From positions 1 through 7,496 of the forward strand of contig JAEOTI010000670.1 in assembly GCA_016839955.1 (NCBI GenBank): a stretch of 7,496 nt of DNA. The letters run 5' to 3'. The notes below the pieces were generated by a model. That model was given only the letters and a program-made list of their open reading frames with translations, did no database searches and was not told the origin of the DNA. The stretch is from Candidatus Hodarchaeota archaeon. Lineage in GTDB: Archaea; Asgardarchaeota; Heimdallarchaeia; Hodarchaeales; YT1-057. Shown piece by piece: positions 1 through 5,652 of the stretch. The position numbers and the translations under genes were made by a program. Every line of letters begins with the position of its first letter. The first letter of the stretch is position 1.

Positions 1-345
1 ACTGTACACAATCGAATCAAGAAAATGACCGAAAAAGGAATTATTGAAAAATTTACAGTGAAAACAAATAGAAAACTAACAGGACGTGGATTACTAGCAT
101 TTATTTTGTGTACTATATCATATAGAACAAAAACTGGAGAAAAATTAAGTCAGATTAACGTTGCCAAGCAAATTCGACAATTTGATGAGGTTGAAGAGGT
201 TTCAATTGTTACAGGAGAGATTGATTTGTTGGTCAAAGTCTCAGTAAGAGATGTGGAAATCCTAAATGAATTTCTAATAAAGAAACTGAGAGACATAGAT
301 GGTGTTGAAAGAACAGTAACTAGTGTTGTTTTATCAGAAATTTAA
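1..345 (+). CDS. Lrp/AsnC family transcription regulator, 5'-truncated by window edge
   Basis: The frame is open from base 1 and ends at TAA 343-345, so 114 codons are visible and the true start lies upstream. The first residues (T-V-H-N-R-I-K-K-M-T-E-K-G-I-I) match the recognition helix and start of the wing of an Lrp/AsnC helix-turn-helix. The ATG at base 25 is therefore an internal Met, not the start. The rest is a RAM (AsnC ligand-binding) domain, with the typical V-T-G-E-I-D-L-L-V-K strand and a C-terminal G-V-E-R-T-x-T-S-V-V-L strand. Family members bind DNA as dimers or octamers and often respond to amino acids. The ligand and targets here cannot be read from the sequence. An AT-rich gap of about 490 bases separates it from the next gene on the same strand, so it is probably a separate transcription unit. 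Whether it controls the downstream genes is unknown. The family call is confident. Confidence 0.9.
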   Translation, partial: TVHNRIKKMTEKGIIEKFTVKTNRKLTGRGLLAFILCTISYRTKTGEKLSQINVAKQIRQFDEVEEVSIVTGEIDLLVKVSVRDVEILNEFLIKKLRDIDGVERTVTSVVLSEI

Positions 346-351
346 AATTTC
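337..351. repeat. 15-nt perfect palindrome over the regulator stop codon
   Basis: GAAATTT-A-AAATTTC is an exact inverted repeat with a one-base centre. It covers the TAA stop of the Lrp/AsnC gene. The 8-mer AATTTCAA that begins in its right arm (346-353) recurs at 453-460, 699-706 and 717-724. It could be a protein-binding palindrome or a by-product of AT-rich composition. Confidence 0.4.
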
Positions 352-355
352 AATA

Positions 356-373
356 GAATAGCTTTGGCTATTC
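356..373 (+). terminator. Small hairpin just after the Lrp/AsnC gene (possible 3' end signal)
   Basis: GAATAGC (356-362) and GCTATTC (367-373) form a perfect 7-bp stem with a 4-base TTTG loop, starting 11 bases after the stop codon. No U-run follows directly, so it is not a classic intrinsic terminator. It may mark or protect the mRNA 3' end. The nearest run of seven T is at 494-500. Confidence 0.35.
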
Positions 374-524
374 GAAAATTAAACCTCTTCGATAACTCTC
401 TTCTCAAAACTAAAGAGTTCTATTTCCGAAATCTTTGCAAATTGAGAAGTTAAATTTCAATTGTGTCAAAATTGACGCTTATAGTCTCGAAGGTTTTTTT
501 AATTATCCCAAAATCCTAAAATCA

Positions 525-635
525 GATTTTGAGTTTAAATCAAGATCCGTATTAAAATTTAAGCTTGTACTACGGATCTTTATTTTTAGAGTGAAGATAG
601 GAATTGAGACCTGATTTTTATTTCTACTCAAAATC
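525..635. repeat. 10-bp perfect inverted repeat enclosing the central hairpin
   Basis: GATTTTGAGT (525-534) and ACTCAAAATC (626-635) are exact reverse complements about 90 bases apart, and the 542-580 hairpin is nested inside them. AAAATCAG (518-525) can instead pair with CTGATTTT (611-618), and AAAATC-A-GATTTT (518-530) is itself palindromic. Several competing folds are therefore possible. Confidence 0.4.
542..589 (+). terminator. Hairpin with T-rich tail, terminator-like
   Basis: AAGATCCGTA (542-551) and TACGGATCTT (571-580) form an exact 10-bp stem around a 19-base loop, followed at once by TATTTTTAG. The layout is that of an intrinsic terminator on the + strand. It is also the most GC-containing stem in an otherwise AT-only stretch, which argues against a chance match. 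It lies about 200 bases past the Lrp/AsnC stop, so it would end a long 3' UTR or a separate small transcript. An operator or part of a structured RNA is the alternative. Confidence 0.4.
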
Positions 636-662
636 AAACAATAGACTTTAATCGGAGTTAAA

Positions 663-724
663 TTGGAAATTTTAAATTCAAAATAAAAAATTAAATATAA
701 TTTCAATTTTATTTTAAATTTCAA
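663..724. repeat. Imperfect AT-only inverted repeat
   Basis: AAAATAAAA (680-688) and TTTTATTTT (707-715) are exact reverse complements. Outside them, TTGGAAATTT (663-672) matches AAATTTCAA (716-724) with one bulged base. The arms are almost purely A/T, so both structure and function are uncertain. The loop contains a TATA-like stretch (TTAAATATAA, 691-700). Confidence 0.3.
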
Positions 725-739
725 CTTTGCTCTTGACAC

Positions 740-753
740 AAAATTCTTAAAAG
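740..753 (+). promoter_or_regulatory. Candidate archaeal BRE/TATA element for the nucleotidyltransferase-uvrA-MBL run
   Basis: CTTAAAAG (746-753), preceded by A-rich AAAATT (740-745), resembles an archaeal TATA box with an upstream BRE. Transcription would start near 775-780, leaving a leader of about 60 bases before the TTG start at 840. A second TATA-like site at 691-700 is further away. A bacterial reading would use TTGACA (733-738), but the -10 hexamer at 17-base spacing (TACTTT) is poor. This call rests on composition and position only. Confidence 0.3.
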
Positions 754-827
754 ACTACTTTCCAGTCAGTTTCATCTAGCGTAGAACTGTAGTTCAGAAA
801 TCTTAAAGAGGAAAAATCTACTTTAGT

Positions 828-833
828 GGAGGT
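828..833 (+). promoter_or_regulatory. Strong ribosome binding site that fixes the TTG start
   Basis: GGAGGT ends six bases before the TTG at 840. The next upstream in-frame stop is TAA at 804-806, and no ATG or GTG lies between, so this site supports TTG as the true start codon of the nucleotidyltransferase. Confidence 0.8.
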
Positions 834-839
834 AAAATA

Positions 840-1778
840 TTGTCAGAAGTCCCAGGGTTACGGGAGAAATTCGAAACAGCCCTTAATCAACTTCTTGAGA
901 AATTAAAGAAAGATCCAAATATTCTAGCAGTCTATGTATATGGAAGTTATGTACATGGGGACATAGGGAAGTTGTCAGATCTTGATACGATCATAATAAC
1001 GAATGATGACAAAAATCCTCATGATTTTGCTATTCTTAATGAAAACGATGTTTGTTTTCACGCTGATCTCTATTCAAGGATTGAATTTCGGAAACAACAG
1101 CAATCTTTCATGCATGGAGGGTTTCTCCATCACATGTTATCAACATCCAAATTGGTCTATAGTAATGATGAGTCAATTACCGAGATTGGTAGAGACACGA
1201 TTCGAATTGCAGAGAGAGATAAAGAACTGCAGGTTCTCCGATATAGTGAATGGGCTTTGGGGTGTTTCTTAAAAGCTCAAAAGACTTACATCCTTCAAGA
1301 TGTTGAAAAAAGCCTGTTATGGTTTCCTAGATTAACCCAACTCCTAGCACATGTTCTTCTTCTCCTGAACGATCAGATTCCAGGTCGTGATGTTCTCGCG
1401 CAAGCAAAAGAATTGGATAATACACTACTTAATGAAATAATATCTAAAACCTATAAAGAAGCTTTTTCCAAATCAAATCTTGACTATGTTCTCAAACTCG
1501 TAGAAGACTTCCTTCTTGAGAACAGGTACCAACTTTTTAGTCCGATTTTTACATATTTCAAGGAAACTTCGGATGCACGATCCATTACTGAGATTGGAGA
1601 TCACTTTCTGAGAGAATTTGGACGTCCAAGTACTGATCCTCCATGGGAATTGGCTTTAGCCCTTGAATGGCTTGCTTATCATGGTGATTTGATGAAAGCA
1701 TCTGCACCTAGACGCCTAACATCAAAAAGTAGAATTACTGCTGATGAAGCAGCATATTATTGGATGGGGAGTAATTAG
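840..1778 (+). CDS. MNT-type nucleotidyltransferase with helical middle and probable winged-helix C-terminus
   Basis: The protein has 312 residues. Residues about 1-115 form a Pol-beta-like nucleotidyltransferase fold: V-Y-G-S (G35, S36), then G40, then S-D-L-D with metal-binding D47 and D49, and a likely third carboxylate D76 in H-A-D-L-Y. All catalytic positions are present, so it is probably active. The family moves a nucleotide from NTP to a protein, RNA or small molecule, and the acceptor here is unknown. Residues about 125-230 are mostly helical, like the bundle domains of substrate-binding or HEPN-type partners, but no RxxxxH HEPN motif is seen. Residues about 234-309 read like a winged helix (I-T-E-I, L-E-W-L, R-R-L-T and A-A-Y-Y segments), which is inference. 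Translation starts at TTG with a strong GGAGGT site. The stop (TAG) is one base before the uvrA ATG, which implies translational coupling. Alternatives are an antibiotic nucleotidyltransferase or a MNT antitoxin-like enzyme. Confidence 0.8.
   Translation: MSEVPGLREKFETALNQLLEKLKKDPNILAVYVYGSYVHGDIGKLSDLDTIIITNDDKNPHDFAILNENDVCFHADLYSRIEFRKQQQSFMHGGFLHHMLSTSKLVYSNDESITEIGRDTIRIAERDKELQVLRYSEWALGCFLKAQKTYILQDVEKSLLWFPRLTQLLAHVLLLLNDQIPGRDVLAQAKELDNTLLNEIISKTYKEAFSKSNLDYVLKLVEDFLLENRYQLFSPIFTYFKETSDARSITEIGDHFLREFGRPSTDPPWELALALEWLAYHGDLMKASAPRRLTSKSRITADEAAYYWMGSN
1766..1771 (+). promoter_or_regulatory. Ribosome binding site deciding the uvrA start
   Basis: GGGGAG lies eight bases before ATG 1780, inside the last codons of the preceding gene. 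It favours 1780 over the in-frame ATG at 1744, which would add 12 residues unlike any UvrA N-terminus and overlap the upstream gene by 35 bases. Confidence 0.75.
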
Positions 1779-1779
1779 A

Positions 1780-4632
1780 ATGAGAGATTCAATTGAAGTC
1801 ATAGGTGCTCGACAAAATAATCTGAAGAATATTGATGTTCAAATCCCCCGTAATGAACTCACTGTAGTTACTGGTGTAAGTGGTTCGGGAAAATCCTCTC
1901 TTGCTTTTGATGTGATATTTGCAGAGGGGCAAAGATTATTCCTAGAATCATTATCCACTTATTCTCGGTCACGTGTCGTTCAAGTTCGTCGAGCAGATGT
2001 GGATTTTGTCTTTGGGTTATCATCGGTTGTCGCCATTGAACAACATCGTGGGATTAGGAATTTCCGGTCTACTATAGGAACCCTAACTGATGTTTCGACT
2101 TATTTGCGACTTTTATTCTCTGTTCAAGGTGAAGCATATTGCCCTTATTGCGATAACCCGATTTCGGTTAAAACCGCTAATCAAATCGTCGAAAGGATTC
2201 TTTCCTTACCTGAAGGGACAAAAGTAGAGTTTAGAGCACCGGTTTTCAAAATCTATGATGAAAATTATCTTTATCTGTTTAATGATCTTAGAAGACTTGG
2301 AATTGGGAGTATTTATGTTGATGGTGAGCTTCGTGATATTGGTGAAAAAATAGAATTAATTGAAGAGGAAGAATATTTGTTAGAAGCGTTCATCGACAAA
2401 TTCGAAGTTCGTAGTGACCTACATCAAGAGATGCTTGATAGAATTCGAGATTGTCAAAGAATCGGAGAGGGATTCATCCATATCGAAATTCTTGATTCTG
2501 ACAATGATATTTCGACTTTCCATTCCGAATTAACCTGTTCTGACCACCATATTGTAATGGGGGAGTTGCTACCTTGGTACTTTTCCCCAAATGAAAGTGA
2601 TTCTGCTTGTCGGACTTGTGGAGGGTTAGGAATTCACCGAAAAGCGGTTCCGTTTTTAATGATCGAAAATGAACAAAAAAGTATACGAAGAGGAGCCATT
2701 AATAGCGGTATTTACAATATGAATCATCCTTTCAAGTATCTGGTTATGTATAGTTTAGCTGAACACTATGGGTTTAGTCTAGATGAATGTTTCAAGGATT
2801 TATCAGATGAGATTCAAAGGATAATCTTCTATGGGACATCAGGCAAAAAATTTGAATTAAAACAACCCCCTGATCTGAAACAGTCATTTGCACAAGTGGG
2901 ACGAGAAGTAAGTTTTGAGGGGTTATGTCCACCAATAGATAGATGGTATAAGAACGCTGCTCGACACCGTCAAGCTCGAAGTATGGATGAACATATTTAC
3001 TTCAGAGGGATGATTGATGTTTCTTGTCCAGATTGTGAAGACGCAAAACTTCGAAAACAGCGGCTACAAGTTAAAATTAAAGGAAAAAATATTCATGAGT
3101 TAGGAGAGGTCACCTTATCAGAACTCCGAACTTTTCTAGAGGATATGAAAATTTTAGAAGAACGTAAAGCCATTGAGTTTCCTGTTCTCGAAGAATTAAA
3201 GAAACGACTAGATTTGTTGATTGAAATCGGTCTTGGTTATCTTAACCTCAATCGGTATGCTCATTCAGTTTCAGGCGGGGAGATTCAAAGGATCAGAATG
3301 AGCACTCAGATTGGTTCTGGTTTAATGGGCTTATTATTTGTTCTTGATGAACCCACCATCGGTTTACATCAAAGAGATAACTTTCGTATAATTAGTACAT
3401 TAAAGAAATTAAGAGATATTGGTAATACTGTAATTGTTGTTGAACATGACCTTGAAATGATGAAGAATGCTGATTATATCCTTGATATGGGTCCTGGATC
3501 TGGAGATCAAGGGGGGTCTTTAATAGCTAAGGGTTCATTAGAAGAGATCAAGAAGTCAAAAGAATCGATTACAGGACAATATTTAGCTAAGAAGATACAA
3601 ATAAATGTGCCGAAGAAAAGAAGACCTTCAAATGGTGAATTCATTAAAATTATAGATGCTCAGGAAAATAACCTAAAGAATCTTAATGTAAAAATACCTT
3701 TGGGACAATTTGTTTGTATAACTGGTGTTTCAGGGTCAGGTAAGAGTAGTCTCGTAAATGAAATTCTCTATAAGGGGTTCCATGCTAAGTTTCGAGATCG
3801 AAGAACCATACCAGGAAAACATGAGAGTATTGAAGGGTTAGATTTAATCAAAGACGTTCGAAATATCGACCAATCTCCTATTGGTAGGAATTCAAGATCA
3901 AATCCAGCAACTTATGTTGGATTCTTTGATAAAATACGAGAAGTGTTTACTAAATTACCAGAATCTAAAGCTAGAGAATACTCAAAAACAACCTTCAGTT
4001 ATAACAGTAAAGATTCTGGTCGCTGTGATGAATGTGAGGGCATGGGAGAGATTGTTACATCTTTACAATTTATGCCTGATGTAAGAACTGACTGCCCAGT
4101 CTGTAAAGGGAACCGGTTCAAAGAAGAGGTTCTGGAAGTAAAATACAATGATTACAGTATTGCAGAAATTCTAGAACTATCCGTAGAGGAAGCAATTCAT
4201 GTCTTCAAAGATGTACGTTTAATTCATCACAAATTACGAGTTATGAACGAACTAGGACTAGGTTATTTGAAACTTGGACAATCTGCTACGACTCTTTCAG
4301 GAGGAGAAGCTCAACGAATTAAACTTGCAACCGAGTTAGGAAAGATGAAACGTCAAGAAGGAAATCTTTACATCTTTGACGAACCGTCAACTGGACTTCA
4401 TTTAGCAGATATTGAGAAATTATTGAAATCTATTGACCGTCTAGTCAAAGAAGGCAATAGTGTTGTTGTGATAGAACACAATTTAGAGATCATCAAAACA
4501 GCTGATTATATCATAGACCTTGGTCCTGATGGAGGTACAGATGGAGGTTATATTGTAGCAGAAGGATCACCTGAAACAATTGTTGAAGTCGAGGAATCTT
4601 TTACTGGACAATACCTCAAACCTCTACTCTAA
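1780..4632 (+). CDS. uvrA: Divergent UvrA (excinuclease ABC subunit A), full length
   Basis: The protein has 950 residues, close to bacterial UvrA. UvrA is a dimeric ABC ATPase that finds bulky DNA lesions and loads UvrB. Module 1 has Walker A G32-S39 (K38), signature V-S-G-G-E (498-501) and Walker B D523-E524. Module 2 has Walker A 649-656 (K655), signature L-S-G-G-E (S840) and Walker B D867-E868. Zinc modules are C253-x2-H256 with C277/C280, a C416/C419 pair, and a complete C749/C752/C772/C775 finger. The UvrB-binding and insertion domains are present by length. Odd points: Cys256 is His; the usual R-x-R-I-D-G-E stretch reads S-I-Y-V-D-G-E (177-183); the following D-R is D-K (206-207); and I-E-Q-K near the first module is I-E-Q-H (H89), followed by N-F-R-S-T instead of N-P-R-S-T. 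The start is E-V-I-G-A-R-like, as in UvrA. A UvrA2-type paralogue with a non-standard partner is possible. No uvrB or uvrC is seen here. Confidence 0.93.
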   Translation: MRDSIEVIGARQNNLKNIDVQIPRNELTVVTGVSGSGKSSLAFDVIFAEGQRLFLESLSTYSRSRVVQVRRADVDFVFGLSSVVAIEQHRGIRNFRSTIGTLTDVSTYLRLLFSVQGEAYCPYCDNPISVKTANQIVERILSLPEGTKVEFRAPVFKIYDENYLYLFNDLRRLGIGSIYVDGELRDIGEKIELIEEEEYLLEAFIDKFEVRSDLHQEMLDRIRDCQRIGEGFIHIEILDSDNDISTFHSELTCSDHHIVMGELLPWYFSPNESDSACRTCGGLGIHRKAVPFLMIENEQKSIRRGAINSGIYNMNHPFKYLVMYSLAEHYGFSLDECFKDLSDEIQRIIFYGTSGKKFELKQPPDLKQSFAQVGREVSFEGLCPPIDRWYKNAARHRQARSMDEHIYFRGMIDVSCPDCEDAKLRKQRLQVKIKGKNIHELGEVTLSELRTFLEDMKILEERKAIEFPVLEELKKRLDLLIEIGLGYLNLNRYAHSVSGGEIQRIRMSTQIGSGLMGLLFVLDEPTIGLHQRDNFRIISTLKKLRDIGNTVIVVEHDLEMMKNADYILDMGPGSGDQGGSLIAKGSLEEIKKSKESITGQYLAKKIQINVPKKRRPSNGEFIKIIDAQENNLKNLNVKIPLGQFVCITGVSGSGKSSLVNEILYKGFHAKFRDRRTIPGKHESIEGLDLIKDVRNIDQSPIGRNSRSNPATYVGFFDKIREVFTKLPESKAREYSKTTFSYNSKDSGRCDECEGMGEIVTSLQFMPDVRTDCPVCKGNRFKEEVLEVKYNDYSIAEILELSVEEAIHVFKDVRLIHHKLRVMNELGLGYLKLGQSATTLSGGEAQRIKLATELGKMKRQEGNLYIFDEPSTGLHLADIEKLLKSIDRLVKEGNSVVVIEHNLEIIKTADYIIDLGPDGGTDGGYIVAEGSPETIVEVEESFTGQYLKPLL

Positions 4633-4636
4633 TCAT

Positions 4637-4640
4637 GGGG
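4637..4640 (+). promoter_or_regulatory. Ribosome binding site of MBL copy 1
   Basis: GGGG followed by AATC sits seven bases before ATG 4648, inside the 15-base gap after the uvrA stop. The earlier ATG at 4635 is out of frame. There is no room for a promoter or terminator, so copy 1 must be co-transcribed with uvrA. Confidence 0.55.
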
Positions 4641-4647
4641 AATCAGA

Positions 4648-5604
4648 ATGATAGAACAATTGGAGACAGTAGATCTTCAATATACCGATGTCACAAAGAA
4701 TATTGTCTCAACAGCGATTATCCCTTTCGAACCAGATTCTCTTACTAGGCCATATTTGACAAGTAGAATGTCCTGTATCGCCTTACAAGAAATAGAAGAA
4801 TTATTTTTCGTTGATTGTACAGCAAGAGCTGATTTAGCACAAAAATTCAGAGAAGATATGGAAGAGAAATATGGATTTCCAACCTCTCATTTGTTTTTAA
4901 CAAGTGAGGATTGGCATCGTTCTTGGGGAATGAACGCCTTTAAAGACGTTAAAGTTGTCATTTCAAGCCCAGGAAAGGCATTTTTCAAGAAAAGTCTCAA
5001 GAATAAATACATCGATACTCTCAAAGAACATGTTTATAGAGAATTTCCAGAAGATGAAGCACTGCGAGAAGTTTTACAAAGTTCGTTGATTTTTATACCT
5101 CAAATTGGTGTTTCTAAAAGAGATTTCGGGCCTACAACGCAAAAAGTGATCTTTCAGAAACTCCCTCATACTGGTGCAAGACCATCCACGATTTATCTAC
5201 CATCGGAGGAAATATTTTTTCTTGGACGAGTATTAAGTAGTTGTTTTGTAGCATTTCATTGGCCTATCACTACTCCCGATCTATTTCATCAATGGGAACA
5301 ACTTCCAATCAAATACGTAGTTCCTGGTAATGGACCCATTGTTGGAAAAGACTACCTAACCCAAATTCGAATATATTATGAAAATCTCTTAACTAGATTA
5401 CATGAATTAAGAAAAGAAGAAATTAAGGAATCTCAACTTCTTAAACAAACTGATTTTCCTGAATACCCCGGTAAAAAGCAGAAAAGCTGGATTGAAGGAA
5501 GTCCCTATCACACCAAAGTTATTGACGACATGATACGATTTTGGTATCGCCAGATTTTGAAAGAACCTGCCCCAGAAGATGAAGATTTGATGTTTATTTC
5601 ATAA
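4648..5604 (+). CDS. MBL-fold protein, copy 1: intact frame but degraded metal site (probable pseudoenzyme)
   Basis: The protein has 318 residues, with the same length and order of segments as the next two genes. The MBL core spans about residues 15-235: an M-S-C-I strand (41-44), F-V-D-C (54-57), the motif-2 loop 85-94, H174, and P-G-N-G-P-I-V around 228. Where catalytic MBL proteins have H-x-H-x-D-H, this copy has S86-E-D88-W-H90-R91. The final-ligand His is N228, and the second-site Asp position is R194. Only H174 survives among the usual ligands, so two-metal hydrolysis is unlikely. The frame is undamaged and the surrounding fold is well kept. A structural or regulatory role, perhaps as a heteromer with copies 2 and 3, is more likely than decay. 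The C-terminal tail carries W281-I-E-G-S-x-Y-H-T and ends D-L-M-F-I-S, exactly as copy 2 does. No signal peptide or membrane segment is seen, so it is cytoplasmic. Substrate and partner are unknown. Confidence 0.85.
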   Translation: MIEQLETVDLQYTDVTKNIVSTAIIPFEPDSLTRPYLTSRMSCIALQEIEELFFVDCTARADLAQKFREDMEEKYGFPTSHLFLTSEDWHRSWGMNAFKDVKVVISSPGKAFFKKSLKNKYIDTLKEHVYREFPEDEALREVLQSSLIFIPQIGVSKRDFGPTTQKVIFQKLPHTGARPSTIYLPSEEIFFLGRVLSSCFVAFHWPITTPDLFHQWEQLPIKYVVPGNGPIVGKDYLTQIRIYYENLLTRLHELRKEEIKESQLLKQTDFPEYPGKKQKSWIEGSPYHTKVIDDMIRFWYRQILKEPAPEDEDLMFIS

Positions 5605-5652
5605 TTGAAAGCAAAAGGAGTACTTTAATTTTAAAATGGAGTTACCATTAAG
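5605..5652 (+). promoter_or_regulatory. 48-base spacer with two Shine-Dalgarno-like sites before MBL copy 2
   Basis: AAGGAG (5615-5620) and GGAG (5638-5641, eleven bases before ATG 5653) both resemble ribosome binding sites. The second suits the start better. A stretch CTTTAATTTTAAAA (5623-5636) is TATA-like and could be an internal promoter, but this is weak. The spacer is the longest gap in the five-gene run and also carries two extra in-frame stops. Confidence 0.4.

Larger units (their letters stand above)
461..741. repeat. 281-bp segment bounded by 9-bp inverted repeats
   Basis: TTGTGTCAA at 461-469 and its exact reverse complement TTGACACAA at 733-741 bound a 281-bp segment that contains three further inverted-repeat pairs. 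TTAA lies just outside both ends (450-453 and 747-750). An 11-bp direct repeat TTAAATTTCAA occurs at 450-460 and again at 714-724. Size and layout recall a small non-autonomous element (MITE). Short arms in AT-rich DNA can also arise by chance, and no clear target duplication is proven. Confidence 0.25.
346..839. other. Gene-free AT-rich intergenic region with many inverted repeats
   Basis: No convincing coding region lies here on either strand. The one long reverse-strand open frame (503-739) is a low-complexity K/L/I/F/N string produced by AT-rich DNA. The region holds a run of seven T (494-500), a 12-nt near-palindrome GTCAAAATTGAC (465-476), several exact 9-10-bp inverted repeats described separately, and at its right end the promoter and ribosome-binding region of the nucleotidyltransferase gene. 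I see no tRNA-like fold and no spaced repeats of CRISPR type. Confidence 0.7.

Noticed and set aside
25..27. ATG as the start of the Lrp/AsnC gene
   Set aside because: The eight codons before it in the same frame already match the family's recognition helix, so the gene begins upstream of the window.
503..739. Reverse-strand open frame of 78 codons
   Set aside because: Low-complexity K/L/I/F/N composition typical of AT-rich non-coding DNA. It overlaps several inverted repeats, and no recognisable motif is present.
733..761. Bacterial sigma70-type promoter (TTGACA with 17-base spacing)
   Set aside because: The -10 hexamer TACTTT is poor, and the gene content looks archaeal. TTGACA is also part of the TTGACACAA inverted-repeat arm.
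346..839. CRISPR array or tRNA in the intergenic gap
   Set aside because: There is no regularly spaced repeat, no cloverleaf and no T-psi-C-like segment. The repeats present are inverted or short and irregularly spaced.
1003..1272. Second + strand frame inside the nucleotidyltransferase gene
   Set aside because: It is a shadow of the true frame, which carries the G-S ... D-x-D catalytic motif. The shadow protein has no family features.
1173..1598. Repeated peptide S-I-T-E-I-G in the nucleotidyltransferase (residues 112-117 and 248-253)
   Set aside because: The six-residue match lies in two unrelated structural contexts with no extended similarity around it, so it is most likely chance.
1744..1779. 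Earlier in-frame ATG as the uvrA start
   Set aside because: It adds 12 residues not seen in the family and overlaps the upstream gene. GGGGAG is well placed for the ATG at 1780.
3881..4084. Short + strand frame inside uvrA
   Set aside because: It overlaps the conserved UvrA segment from N-P-A-T-Y to the third zinc finger in the true frame, and has no features of its own.
4648..5604. MBL copy 1 as a pseudogene
   Set aside because: The reading frame, length, ribosome site, fold residues and C-terminal signature are all intact. Only metal-site residues differ, which suits a pseudoenzyme better.
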